Shown here: positions 40,836 to 52,242 of the stretch, piece by piece
How the letters are laid out: each line of letters starts with the position of its first letter
How positions within the stretch are numbered: the first letter of the stretch is position 1
NCBI GenBank assembly: GCA_039621445.1
Contig: CP154956.1
Span: forward strand, 1,596,719 to 1,660,718
DNA: 64,000 nucleotides
Source of the DNA: Euglena gracilis
Taxonomy: Eukaryota > Euglenida > Euglenophyceae > Euglenales
Direction: 5' to 3'
Notes under the pieces: model-generated
Seen by the model: the letters and a program-made list of their open reading frames with translations, nothing else
The model's database searches: none
Told to the model about the DNA's origin: nothing
Translations under genes and position numbers: made by a program

Positions 40836-43204
40836 TCCTAAGCGCTCTCAAAACCGAAATTCTAGCCCATTGCATCAATATTCACCAACCAAGGTCAAAA
40901 TCAATTTTTCCCTCCTTGATGTTGATAAATTATGCTGAATTCCATCATTTTTGAGTCTTCCAAATCCCTGCAAAACTCGAGGAAATCAGGCACCAAGCTT
41001 AAAAAAATATGTTCCAAGCGCTTGCAAGCGCTCTCACCAAATCACACATTTTCCCTTAAAACCAAAAGAAAAATGCACAACTAGCTTAAAATCTGCTAAA
41101 TAGACCCAAAGTCACCATTTGGGAATACCTGGCATTACTGAATCTCCGTCCTTGCACAACCAACCCGTGGGCTACCTTGGAGACGAAATTTTAAGGAGAA
41201 CGTTTAGAAAGCCTTAAAATTAGAGCTAAACCGGCCTTAAAAAGGCCTTTCAAAAAGACAAAACTCCGCCGCCCGGCGGTCGACCTCAAACGTTCGTCAC
41301 TTCCCTGCGACAAACGTCGGGGGTTTCAACCCCTCCTCCTTCTAGCTTTCCCTGGGAGGGGAGTGAAAACAGATTGAAATATTGCAACGCAATTGTGATA
41401 ACATCGTTCAGCAAAGTGTATATGTGGCGGAACGGTGTGGGGGAATCTATTGGGCCATGGATTTTATTCCAACCACACCGAGTCCCACCCCCACGGTTCT
41501 CACCATCGTGAAAGGAAATGGGGGTCCACCACTTAAAAAAGTCCTGTTTTGAATGGTTACAAATCAGGTCCTTATTCCCAACCGTGAAGGGAATGGAGGG
41601 TCCATTATCACCAAAAATTCTTTCGGTGATAGATCAAAAATCAGCCAGTTCCCCGAGGGGGGGAGCGGCTCCCTCTCGCCCGGGGGGGGGGGGCAATCTT
41701 TTTCCCAAGGCCTTCCCCCGGGGCCAGTGGTGGGCTTTACTGCCCCCACCTACCCCGAGGGGAAAGCTTTGGGCAACCCTCCCGGGCAATGGGAGGGCTT
41801 GCGTTGCCCCACCCGGGCACTCTTGGAGATGTTGGAAAAGAAAATAACTTCATTTTTGGGAAATAACAACGTAGCGCCCCGCCCCTCCTCGATCAAGCCG
41901 ACCGTGGCTTTAGTATCCACGTGCCCAAAGGTGGGGGAATGATTTTATCACCCAATCAAACCGATTGGAGAGAGGAACCTCCCCCCCCCACGAGCGCCAC
42001 CGACCCGTTAGTAGGGAAGGGACGGTTGATCCACCCATTCAAAGCCCACCGCCTTGAACTTGGCTCCCCCCCCGAAATCACCATGCACACAGATTTCTCT
42101 TTCGGGACAGAGGTGGTTCAAACAAAAAGTGTGCTGTGTCGAGGTCAGAAGATCGGTTAGAACGGCAACATTATCATCTGCACACGTTCACTCCACATGC
42201 TCCACGTACACGGATACCAGAAATCAGCTGCGTCAAAGGGCTTCAGCCTTGTTGATGGACCTTAGTAGGCAGAAGAAAAGGGATCACTCCAAAAAAAAAA
42301 CCATAATTCCAATAATACAACAGTACACCATCACCAACGATTAATTTCAACACCATGACTGTGGACAGGCAGTAATGCCCCCAAGTAGTGATGGTCGCCA
42401 AAGCCATTGACTCGACAATTTTTGTCCATGTTCAAGTCGACGGGCTTCTGCGTCTTCCTTGGGTAATGTGGTGGCAAACCATGCTCACCATTATTGTGGG
42501 GATGGTCCTTCCCCCAAATGAAAATTTAGCAATGTGGCTTAGCACAGCCAATCCGACGAGGCAACCGCAAAGCCACATTGTCAATTACCCCCCCCCCCAA
42601 TACTTCGAGAAGGTTGCCACAAGAACAAACCCTCGGTCGTGCTCCTGGTGGTTTGCCCTCTTTAGGAATTTTTGATGAAATTTCCAAGCTGGAATCCACC
42701 CACAACAACACAAGCAAAAGGGTTGGCAACCATGTACTCATTCCACGTTTTGCTTTTGTTGTTGGTGATAATATACCTTCCCGTTTGGGGGTGGGATCCT
42801 TTGATTAGAAAACACCCATCTGTAAAAAAAAAATCATAAGATCCCGAGCTAGTTTCCCCTTAGACACCAGAATCCTTCATTCACCCTTGAAATCCTTTCA
42901 CGAGATTTCAATGGAAAATGGCAGAAAAATATACGGGGGCACTGAAATATCCTTGGTTGCCCACACCAGCCTCACCCAAACCAGGGTGTGGTGGTGATTG
43001 AAGATTTCAGGGGATAAATAAAAAAATGAAACCAATGACGAGGAAACTCCCGTCGTTTCCCAGGGCCTAAGCCCTGTGATGGGGTCCACCTGCATCTGTG
43101 AGGAGGCATATCGCGGGACCTCCACCTCCCCAGGCAACCACTCTAGGCCCTTTTTCACCTCTCCTGTCCCCCTTTTTTCAGGTTTCCTTTGCCTTTAAAT
43201 CCTT
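40836..43204. other. Stretch without supportable gene; probable 3' end of family B
   Basis: AT-rich up to about 41500, then mixed sequence with C and G homopolymers of 7-12 bases (41680-41692, 42590-42598). Short frames occur but show no family features. Being downstream of the family B chromodomain on the - strand, it should contain that element's 3' untranslated region and LTR, which I could not delimit. Confidence 0.4.
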
Positions 43205-44633
43205 AGAGACATCTAACGGCAACCATTTTTCCAGGCTATACGCTACTACGTCACTCCTATACTCCTGGAAAAAATATTACACCGGTTCCCAATTTGCCTG
43301 CTCAAACCCTTGCCACTTCGTTAAGAAAAAGTTTTTTTTCCTTAAAGAACTTGTCATTAAGGATTTTATCCACTAACCAAGTATCTGGGGCACCTTCCGC
43401 CTCAGGTATCGTCCGCCGGGGAAAAAAAGGGAGATATGCTTATCAGATGTGTGGTCCTCCACATACACCTTCAAAGCCTTCCTATGGGCCTTCGTAATAT
43501 AGCCCGGTTTGACCTCAATTAGATAGGAGTTAATTCCATCCATTGCGGTAACCTTGCAAGGGCCCAACAAACGGGAATCCAATTTTGTGCCACTAGCGAC
43601 CACACCAGATTCCCTGCCTCCAATGGCTCCCAACCGTCTAAATTGCGGTTGGCCCGGGCACAGTGTTTGGCATGCAAATTATTTATTTAGGCCAGCCACC
43701 ACCAAATCAATTTCATTTTGCCGAGATAAAAATATTTTGGCATCTTCACAATCCCTTAACGGTTCATAAGGTAAACCACCCAATGAACGGTGTCCACCGA
43801 ACAAGATTTGAAATGGGCTTAGGCCACTCTCCCCCGGCGTATCATGAATACAGTGTAGTGCTTGGGAGAGGGCTTCAACCCAATTAAACTTGTCCTCAAC
43901 GTGAATTTCTTTGAGCCGTTCCGTTATTTGTTGGCCAGCACTCTCCGTCCTACCATTTGCCTGGTGATGGTAGGCCTGGGAGTAGGCTTGCCTAATTCCC
44001 ATCAAGGCACACATTGTCTGCACAAACCGGCGACAAAATGAGGGCCAAGATCGGAAGGGTTAATGGATGTGACACCAAAAAGTCTCCAAGCATGCCACAG
44101 CATTTGCTTGGCCGCCTTGGCTCCCGTAAATCCTTTTGCTCGGTGAGGGATCGCCACTATCCAACCGGAGTTACGATCCACACACAGAAGCATGGAGTCT
44201 TCGTAATTGCCTTCCCGCTCCACGAGGGGGCATGCTAAACGTGTCAAGGGCCATCGAATACGTTACGGCTGGGGGTATGGGTGTAGATTCCACTAAACTC
44301 TTAAGACTCGCCGGCCTTCGGCACGCTTGGCAAGTACCACAATGACTCCTTTAGCAAATTCTTCGGCGAGTGAGGAATCAGCCCAAACATACCTAAGGAC
44401 ATGCATTCCCATAGCCTTGGGAATACTTCATGCCCTTGGTATGAGTGCTGATCCCGAATAAGTTTTTCTTGGAGAGATTTTGGAACACAAAGCCTCTCTT
44501 CGAAAAACGTTTTGTCACCAAAAACCTTGATTGTTTGATGTTTCCAGGCCACAGCACCTTTGAATGTTGGGTAGCCTGAAAAATTGGTGACCAACGGGGA
44601 AACTAAAAAATTGGAAACTAAACGGGGGGGCAT
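43205..44633 (-). pseudogene. pol: Family B pol: integrase and chromodomain
   Basis: Order: integrase zinc-finger region with paired histidines (44633-44301); catalytic core with a SGWIVAIPHRAKG stretch and a SDLGPHFVAG motif carrying the second acidic residue (44247-44002); core helix with HHQANGRTESAG carrying the glutamate (44023-43679); C-terminal barrel segment LDSRLLGPCKV (43633-43373); then, after a frame change near 43330, a chromodomain with ILNDKFF and TKWQGFEQANWEP cores (about 43377-43205). Sequence is clearly different from family A, so this is a second chromovirus-type family. Stops and frameshifts make it inactive. Confidence 0.85.
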
Positions 44634-44639
44634 TCGGGG

Positions 44640-45660
44640 CCGAAGCGTACCGAAAATGCAATTCTCCCCCCCCCCCCGCGGTCAAAACTGGCGGGCGGGG
44701 GCCTCAGGGCCTTGCACCACCGAAAAATGAAAACACTCCCCCCCCCCGCGGTCGATCCTCAGCGGGTGGGGGTTCGGGCCCAAAGCTCTCCATGAATGGA
44801 AGTCTAATAAAAATCTCTCATCTCTTGGGTTTAAACTCCTCCGATGGGGGCTCCAAACCGAACGTCGTGAAAAAGAAGGCTTCCCCCCCCCGCGGAAGAA
44901 ACTCAGAGGGTGAGGGGTTGGAATTCTCTAAAAAAAATTGAAAACTGGAAACACCCCCCCCCCGTGCGGTCGAAACTCAGCGGGTGAGGGGCCTGGGGTC
45001 GTGAACCCGCAGAACTCCCGCCCTCTCTCCGAAACTCAAAGCCATCAACCCCCAGGGTCGAGAGTCACTGGGTCCAGGCTGAAAAACAAAGGCGATAAGG
45101 CAACGATCGTGGTCCACGGTCAAAATATGGAAATGTCCAACGTTGAAACGTGAACAGTCAAAACAAACCAACCACTCCCACCAAGGCATCACAGCGAAGG
45201 GGGAGGACTGGACACCTTCGACCATCAAACCAACAATGTCACCGAGCCGGGCGTCCCCTGGGGTCGTAGTTCACCAGGGGTCCGAACCTACAGGGGTAAG
45301 AAAAAGGTAATGTGCCCCCCCACCTGGGGTCGAAACACACCAGATGGGTCATATCATTCTGAAAACGGTAATGCACCCCCCCACCTGGGGTCGAAACAAA
45401 CCAGATGGGTCATCTCATTCTGAAATAATTTACCCCCCAACCTGGGGTCGAAACACACCAGATTGGTCATCTCATTCTGAAAACGGTAATGCACCCCCCC
45501 ACCTGGGTCGGAACACACCTGATGGGTCATATGTCACATTCAGTACCCGAAACATGTACCCCCCACCCGGGGATGGAAATCACCATATGGGTCATTTGTC
45601 ACACGAAAATCCCCAAAACCCGCATCACCCCAACCTGGGGTCGTAACTCACCAGGAGTGG
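44640..45660 (+). repeat. Degenerate minisatellite with C-tract and GGTCGAAAC motif
   Basis: Repeats of a C-run followed by a GGTCGAAAC-type core and a complementary G-run. In the left part the core is CGCGGTCGAAACTCAGCGGG; to the right it becomes CCTGGGGTCGAAACACACCAG in units of about 60 bp ending in a CATCTCATTCTGAAA-type spacer (45300-45560). Each core can form a short hairpin. The array lies between the RNase H and integrase parts of family B. Confidence 0.85.
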
Positions 45661-46792
45661 AACCCCAGATGCAGGCAAACTCTAAACAGGAGGGCTAGCG
45701 GGGCGGCCTCTTCGCCCGTTACCCGGGCCGCCTCTTTGGTACGGCCACTCCCCTCTCTCACTCCCACCATCCCTAGTGGTGGAGCAGGCGGTCCTTCCGC
45801 CTCTTCCGCTTCTCCGTCTCCGTCATCGGCCTCGTCTCCTACAGCGCATCCCAATGTCGAACACGGGCTTCCCACTCGTACTGCACGGCCAGTCGTCGAG
45901 ACTCCGCTATGGACTCGTCCACTGCTGCCGGCAGAGCCTCCGCCCTCGACGACGATGCACTGCTTCCAGCTGGTCCTTCCGAGATGTCCTGCCCGCCCAG
46001 CTTGGGCTGGTCGACACTCATCCCATAATGGCATCCAAGGCAAGACCAGCAAAATACATCACACTTCCGTCCTTCACCCGTCGGGATTCAAATCACCGCC
46101 AGGACGGAGAACTCAGGGACCCCAGCGGCCAAAGCACGGCTGGAGATTTGGATCTCCATCGGTACATCGTCCACATTGGAGAACTCAGGGACCCCAGCGT
46201 CCGCAGCACGGCTGGCGGTTTGGATCTCCATCGGTCCCCGACCTCGACCCCCAACGGCCGAAGCACTGTTGGGGTCTGCAGCAGCATGCCCAATGCCGTC
46301 ATCATCGATGTCGGAATCCTAGATGTCTTCCTGCTCAGTGCTTCGTGTCCCCACAGCGGCCGAAGGTCTTCTGATGGCCCCTTTATCGGCGGCCGAAGCA
46401 CAGCCGGCTTTCTGAGTGGCCAAACCCTAAGTGGTTGTACAGGGCGGGGTCGTGCCTCCATCATGTCCCACTTCAGCATGCCGGGCCACGGCATCCACCA
46501 CCTTCACTGACCTGGCCGCCGCTGCATGCACACCTCTGTTATCTGTATCTCCAGTCAGGCCAGCCCCAGGATGCACCACATGTGCATGTGGGGCATCTGC
46601 AGCATGCACCCCATGTGCATCTGAGGCATCTGTAGTATGCACCCAATGTGCATCAGCGGCACGGCTCAAATGATCGAAATGCAGATCTTGAACATGCTGA
46701 CCATGTCCAGCGCCAGCATTCACCACTGGTGCATGCACCAGTCCAGCATTATCGACTGTGTAATCCGTCTGGTCGTCACAGTTGAGTTGAGT
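45661..46792. other. Coding-like low-complexity region, unassigned
   Basis: GC-rich with open frames on both strands. On the + strand a 60-66-bp repeat encodes RTQGPQRPKHGWRF-type units (46105-46250). On the - strand 46021-45839 reads an alanine/glutamate-rich segment ending in VRHWDAL, and 46780-46440 reads His/Ala/Asp-rich repeats (AADAH, DAHGVHAAD). I cannot tell which strand, if any, was coding; it may be insertion into family B. Confidence 0.35.
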
Positions 46793-47171
46793 GTGAAACA
46801 GGGGCGGCTCCGGGGTGGGGGCTCTTTTCTCAATCCACACCTTTTCTGCTGCCCGACCCCGGGCCCCTGTTTGGCTGCCTTCGGCTTCGCCTTGAGTTTT
46901 GCCTTTGCCTTGGGTTTTGCTTTCCCACGCATGGGAAGGCGACTTCCACTTCAACTTTTCAAACTTTAGCCTCAGCACAAAACTCAAATCTTCAAATCCT
47001 CAATCAGTCCCATGATCCAGATATACGCCGAGGGGGCCACGACCCATGGGCCCAGCAATCAACTGATGAGGTTTGACTGTACAGAAAAAACAAAAATTAC
47101 ATTGTGCAGCACGCACGCATTATCTGGCGCCGCCTAATTAGTCTGAAAGGTGAGGACATGTCCAATGCCAC
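46793..47171 (+). repeat. Dispersed repeat of about 370 bp, copy in the family B linker
   Basis: Closely matches 62129-62495 along its whole length, from GTGAAACAGGGGCGGC to CATGTCCAATGCCAC. On the - strand it reads a lysine/alanine-rich KAKPKAKAKLKAKP stretch. No clear terminal inverted repeat. It interrupts family B between RNase H and integrase. Confidence 0.85.
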
Positions 47172-47869
47172 AACCTGAAAACAACACAGGCGGTTCTCGG
47201 TCTGCCCTAGGTACCTCAGTGGTAGCCGCGACAGCACTTTCAGGGGATGTCGTCGTTGGTGAAGCAGGAATAGAAGTGGGTGTCAAAGGAAATTGCTCCC
47301 CCACTTGGCTCTTGGACTTCCTCCACGAGATTTGTCTCATTCCCAAACTCGCCAAACCGAGTTGATGGTGAAACATGTTTTCCTTGTCCTCCCTTAGATC
47401 CCAAAACTTAGGTTTCTTTCATTCCAGTGGTTCTGACTTCCTATCCCCTGGTCGTGTGCACCGTCCAACCGTGTCCCCGGACCCCGTGGTAGCACCACTC
47501 CGTGTGGTGACTCCACAAACGTATGTGTTGGCTGTGGTTAGTTGGTCCACCAACCGTAGCCACATACATTCTGCTGCCTCCAATTATTCAGTTTGAATGA
47601 TTTCCCTCATTTTTTCAGTGTCAAAGGCTGACCGATGCCTTGAAATGTCCTTCAAGGCTTGGGAGGCCGGGTCAGCCCATCTTGACAATACATCGACTAT
47701 AGTATTCTCCCCCCCCCCGGAACCGACAAGTCAAAATTTGATAAAATCTGGTGCCACCAAGCTCTTCTCCAAATGGGACCAATGGGTGTATCTGGAACCT
47801 CTCAAACCCAAGGTTCTAGAGCCTTGTGGTCAGTGAGAACCAGTACGGGCTGCACCTCAATCCATGATT
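47172..47869 (-). pseudogene. pol: Family B pol: C-terminal half of RNase H and linker
   Basis: From 47869 leftward: VQPVLVLTDHKALE with the RNase H aspartate, then fragments in changing frames matching T-x-IGP, FDL, and LSRWADPAS, as at the end of gypsy RNase H domains. A serine/threonine/proline-rich linker with TTRSG follows to 47172. The N-terminal half of the same RNase H is at 59879-60350; copy 4 sits between the halves. Confidence 0.75.
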
Positions 47870-47968
47870 TGTGTACCAGGCAGCATGAACATGGTAGTGT
47901 GCATAGCAGCAGACTGCAGAATGCACAATGTCATGCCATATAGTACTATTCCACGTTCTGCAACACAA
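47870..47968 (+). repeat. 5' LTR remnant of copy 4
   Basis: The first 99 bp match the 3' LTR at 59461-59559 closely. After that the sequence joins the gag leader; the rest of the LTR and the primer-binding site have been lost. Confidence 0.8.
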
Positions 47969-48411
47969 TTGATTCTGAGGCGGTTGCTCCACATCAACTT
48001 TTTGTTGAGCGTGGGTTGGAAACACCATGTTTTATCCAACCTCCCCATGCGCTCACAGATCCAAGTCCTATTAGGACAATTGCAAGCACCACCCGATACA
48101 GGTTTTTTTCGTGCAGTGCCTTTTATGGATTTTGCAAATTTGCGCCAAAGTTTTGCGACACATTTGCAGGCACAATTGCCACAAAACTTCCAAAAAGTGA
48201 GTGAGACATTGTGTGAAACAGAATCCCGCAATGATGCGAAGTTTTCCCACTTGCAACATAGTTTGCAGGCTTTGTATAATCAACTGGAAGCAAATTATGG
48301 AAATTTTGCACAATTGCAGCAAAAGTTGCATGAACCTCCCACCAAATATCCCCATTTGGGAAAATTTATTACACTGGAGCAGTTTTCCACCGCGGCAACT
48401 GCTTCTCAGGA

Positions 48412-48633
48412 GGGGTGTCGGCACCCCCTCACCGACCCCCTCGCCACGCCATTTTACCCCCCCCCCTTTTCAGCCCCCCTCGGGACGCCATGTCAGGCCC
48501 GCCAAAGAGAATTTTCTTGGCAAACCCCGGCGCACACCTTCCCCCCCCCATCCGGGACCCCCTCGCCACACCAAAAACCCCCCCTCCCCCCCCCCTAAGA
48601 GCCGGAAACCTCGCCACGGCGTGCCTAGCCCCC
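48412..48633. mobile_element. Small inverted-repeat element, copy 1 (222 bp, 3-bp TSD)
   Basis: Begins GGGGTGTCGGCAC and ends GTGCCTAGCCCCC, an imperfect inverted repeat. It splits gag codons that are contiguous in copy 2 (FQE/AQQRI), and GGA is present on both sides (48409-48411, 48634-48636). GC-rich with C-runs and a pyrimidine tract ending TTTTCAG. No coding capacity. Confidence 0.75.
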
Positions 48634-49037
48634 GGAAGCGCAACAGCGCATTTTCTAACTGAGCGGTGATTCCGTTAATTTTTCCCACTTTCATGCCCAA
48701 CAATGTGAAAGTTTTGCCTCCCGCACTTATGTGCAAGAGTTGGAGGAAAGACTTTCTCGTTTGGAGCAGAAATCTTGCCCTGCAGTGAAATTCCTACTAA
48801 AATTGAAAGTTTTCACACCCAAATCACGAATATTGCGAGCACGATTGAGGATTTGCAACAACAGCGGCAAAATGACACGGTAGAAATCGAAGCCGCTTCG
48901 GCTCATGTTTATGCCCGCTATGCAGAAGTGACCAGCAAAATCAAGGATATGACCGGAATTCAAACCGTGATAGCGGATTTGCAGATATGCGTGCAAGAAT
49001 TAAGCAAATTCCTCCAGGTGCAATCACCAACCCCAGA

Positions 49038-49249
49038 GGGAGGTTGGCACACCCCTCCCCCCCCCTCACCGACCCCCTCGCCACGCCATTTTACCCCCCT
49101 CCCCCCCCCTTTTCAGACCCGCCAAAGAAAATTTTCTAGGAAAACCCACGCGCACCCCTCCCCCCCCATCAGGGACCCCCTCGCCACGCCAAACACCCCC
49201 CCTCCCCCGCCCCCTGGCCGGACCTCTCGCCAAGGCGTGCCGACACCCC
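49038..49249. mobile_element. Small inverted-repeat element, copy 2 (212 bp, 3-bp TSD)
   Basis: Same family as 48412-48633: shared CACCGACCCCCTCGCCACGC, pyrimidine-TTTTCAG and AATTTTCT segments. Its end GTGCCGACACCCC is the complement of the start of the other copy. Flanked by AGA (49035-49037, 49250-49252) and inserted in gag. Confidence 0.75.
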
Positions 49250-51334
49250 AGACGCATTGCCGTCGACCACACCCATACCCACACTCACATCTCTACACTC
49301 GGAGCAGTTTTGCGCTGAAATGCGTGCTGAAAATGACCAAGTTATGCAAGCAGTTTGGGACAGTCTCACAAATACCGAGAAAACGGCGAAACAGGATGTC
49401 ACAAAATTACAAAATGAACTTATCGCGCTATCCGGGCAAGTTTCCGTCTTGATGGAACAGCCAACGGCTGAGAAAGTCAAAAATTTGCATTCGGACCAAC
49501 CCACCAAGCCACTTCCACAATTGGAGGACATTTCCAGTGACATACGCACATTAGCGGTATGAGTTCAAGAACTAGACACTTGGTTTGGTGTAATTTAACA
49601 GGATTTTCAGTCGATATCTGACAATAGTCTGCTTTTGGACGAGTTACCCTCATACCGAAAGCGAATTTAGTGTTTACGGGATGATGTGAGTCGGATAAAC
49701 GACAATTTGCAAGTTGTTGACAAATTGGAGCAAAGTGTGTGTGAATAGGCAACCAATTTGGACCAAGTACACGCACAATTGCGTTCTGTACAACAAATCC
49801 GCATTTGGGTACGGTTGGCACACTTGCCACACCTTTCAGCTCAAAAAGCGCTATTCGCGCAACCTTTGTAGAGTCCACCGGAACATTGCAACCAAACCGC
49901 GTTTCAGCTCATGTAGAGGTGCCCCCCGTAGCGTTAACAGTCCCAATGGACAAGTTTTCGGACGAGGAGTCGGGTTTTCCATCAAGAACCAGACCTAACC
50001 CCCTCATAAATCAAGAGATCGCGGAAGCCGAACTAATTCGCGGTATGAGCCGCACCCACACACCGGGTATCGGTCATACCTCGGAAATATGCTTGGTTAC
50101 ACCAATGGTACAGTCCATAGGGACCTCACCCCCCCCTTGCGCATTCGCGTCACCATTCACGCATTCGCGACACCACAAATTTACATGGTACCTATGGTAC
50201 ACTTGGTGGTATGTTCCATGCGCACTCTCATAATTTCCCCAGTAACACACTTGGTGCAACCACCGGTGTAACCACACATGGTGCTATTTCGCGACCGGGC
50301 CCACCCTCAAGGAATACCACCGAAGCGCCACGGGTTACTCAGAAATATTTCACAAACACCACCAAAATCGCGAATAAGGTGAAGCTCCAATGGGACGGTG
50401 ATCCAACAACACGGAAATAGTTTTTCCGTGACTGGGAGTACTACCAAGAATTGAAGGGACCAACCCAGGACGGATATCCGGAGGTCATCAATGTAGATTG
50501 TCTACCAAAAGATGAAAAAGGACGCGCAAGACAATTGGTTATCCGCACACGCGTTTCTTTTGAGGAATTGGTAGAGCAATATGCTCCTTCATGTTCCAGT
50601 TTGGTTTCAAGAATAACTCCATAGAAAAAATGGCGGAAATATGCCCCCCATGACCGAAAATGGAGGTCGATAGACCTATGGTACTCAAAATGGCTCTGTT
50701 CGGCAGCGGAAGTAGATGAGTTAGGCGAAAATCAAATGAAAGAGAAATTTGATGCAGTATTGCTGCATTTTATTCCCAAAGTGATCAAAGAAATTCACCG
50801 CGAGGAACTGGCAGGACATATTTTGACGCTCGATGAGCGGTGGAACTATGGTTCCAAACAATTAAAGCTATTGCAGCTCCTTGTACAAATCGAATCGGCT
50901 TAGAAGAGCCACCCCACAGCTGGAACAGCCGCTGTCCAAGTCGGTTATGTGAAAAATGTGTCACGCTTACCCAATACCGCTACGGCAGAATCCAAATCGC
51001 GCAATTCGCGCTCTTCAGATTAATTTTTGGACAGACTGTGCTTTCTGTGTAACAGAAAGGGTGATACATCTCGCCATTGTTCAAATCATGCAGCGACACG
51101 AAAGCGTAACCCAAGCCTAAGAGGATCATCCTCATCATGCAGTTCTCATTTTTTACAAAATGCGCATTCGCAAAAATCAAAATATCGATCACGATCCACA
51201 TGTTCACTGTGCGGATCCACCAACCACCCCTCACCCAAATGTCGCTATGCGACTCCTCTCCACCCAAGCCAGAGTCATCGCGATATGAGTCGAAGTTCAA
51301 AAGAGCCAAAAGGCACACCGGAGGGATGAAAATA

Positions 51335-51565
51335 CCGCGCTGCATTAATTACCGAATGGATAATTTACGCTCACTGGGCCAGTTTCCATACCTGGCGATC
51401 TGGGCATCTTTCTGGAACGGCGGCCGGAATTTGGATCAGGCAAAAATTAATCTGGATCGCGGAGTGAGTTTTTTCTGCCTCACAGCGAAACGATCAGGCG
51501 TCTGGCAGGCTTTCTTAAAGAGCGGTATTAATCCATTCGATATTACTACCGAGCGGTAGTTTCAT
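51335..51565 (+). other. Bacterial-looking segment inside copy 4 gag
   Basis: A frame of about 70 codons ends at TAG near 51557, reading MDNLRSLGQFPYLAIWASFW and later FFCLTAKRSGVWQAFLKSG. It has no counterpart in gag of copies 1-3 and its codon choice and composition look enterobacterial next to the flanks. It may be a captured fragment or a sequencing/cloning artefact. I do not recognise the protein. Confidence 0.4.
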
Positions 51566-51762
51566 CCCCCCGGTAAGTTTGGTCAAATAACAACCTCTCT
51601 CGAGTATTATCACCCGGCTTCGGGCAGGGAGGGGGATGATACCCCACGTAACCAAAGGGATCATCCCTGATTTGGCGCTCCTAAATTCAGAGATGTATAT
51701 GCGTCAAGAAAGTCAATGGCTGATATGGCCACCGGTTCGGACTTTGAGTAAAGACACCTGAA

Positions 51763-52242
51763 ACCCAGGGATGCGGACTACAGAGGCTACTAGAAAGGAG
51801 GTGACAGGAGTCATGACCCTAGTCCTCCCCTGCCCAGTATCCTTTCTGGTCATCGTTCCAGGACTTTCCGGTGTCCCCCGCGCAAAATTCTGCCAAACAT
51901 TTGACATATAGAGAGTTTTGTGTTTCCGGTTGTGGTGTGTCATGGGATACCCCATGAATATCCATGTGGTTGAGTGGATTCCCGCTCCAAGAATGCACAC
52001 AACACCGCAAAATTATGCTCCCCACAAAACTCCCACTAACCATCACTTTCACACACCGTTTTCGATGACAGCAACACCGTTTTCTACAACACCAACACCA
52101 TTTTCAACCCGCGGTAAAGAGAAAGTGCCCCCCCCTACCCACCGCATACTCACAAACGTGCCACATGAGGTAGTGGTAACAAGGAGCTTTACCCCCCATC
52201 GTTCCGGTGGGTTCCAAGACGAAAGCCCTAAGGCCTGAAGTT
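51763..52242 (+). pseudogene. pol: Protease-linker remnant of copy 4
   Basis: After the gag stop (TAA instead of UAG) the readthrough hairpin and protease core are absent. From about 51940 the proline/threonine linker of family A pol is recognisable by repeated ACACCGTTTTC-type segments, CCACATGAGG and AAGGCCTGAAG. The same linker resumes at about 53198 after two inverted-repeat elements and fades by about 53300. Confidence 0.65.

Larger units (their letters stand above)
48000..51762 (+). pseudogene. gag: gag of copy 4, decayed
   Basis: Readable in order: an ETPCF motif (48018), the LPQNFQKVSETLCETESRND segment (48174-48233) homologous to copy 2 Gag, heptad-rich coiled coil to 49560 interrupted by two small elements, a MSRTHTPGIGH motif (50045-50080), capsid-type segment (50380-50880) with a stop in its first motif, knuckle 1 with histidine changed to aspartate (51039-51080), and an intact knuckle 2 (51211-51252). 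Near 51600-51760 the PASGREGDE-like tail reappears. A bacterial-looking segment sits between knuckle 2 and this tail. Confidence 0.85.

Noticed and set aside
41518-41942. Two overlapping + strand frames of 109 and 129 codons
   Set aside because: Composition follows from G- and C-runs, there is no conserved motif, and the frames overlap each other.
44640-45660. CRISPR array, or clustered tRNA-like genes because of the GGTCGAAAC motif
   Set aside because: Units are tandem without unique spacers, the context is eukaryotic, and the motif lacks a full T-arm or cloverleaf; a minisatellite explains it.
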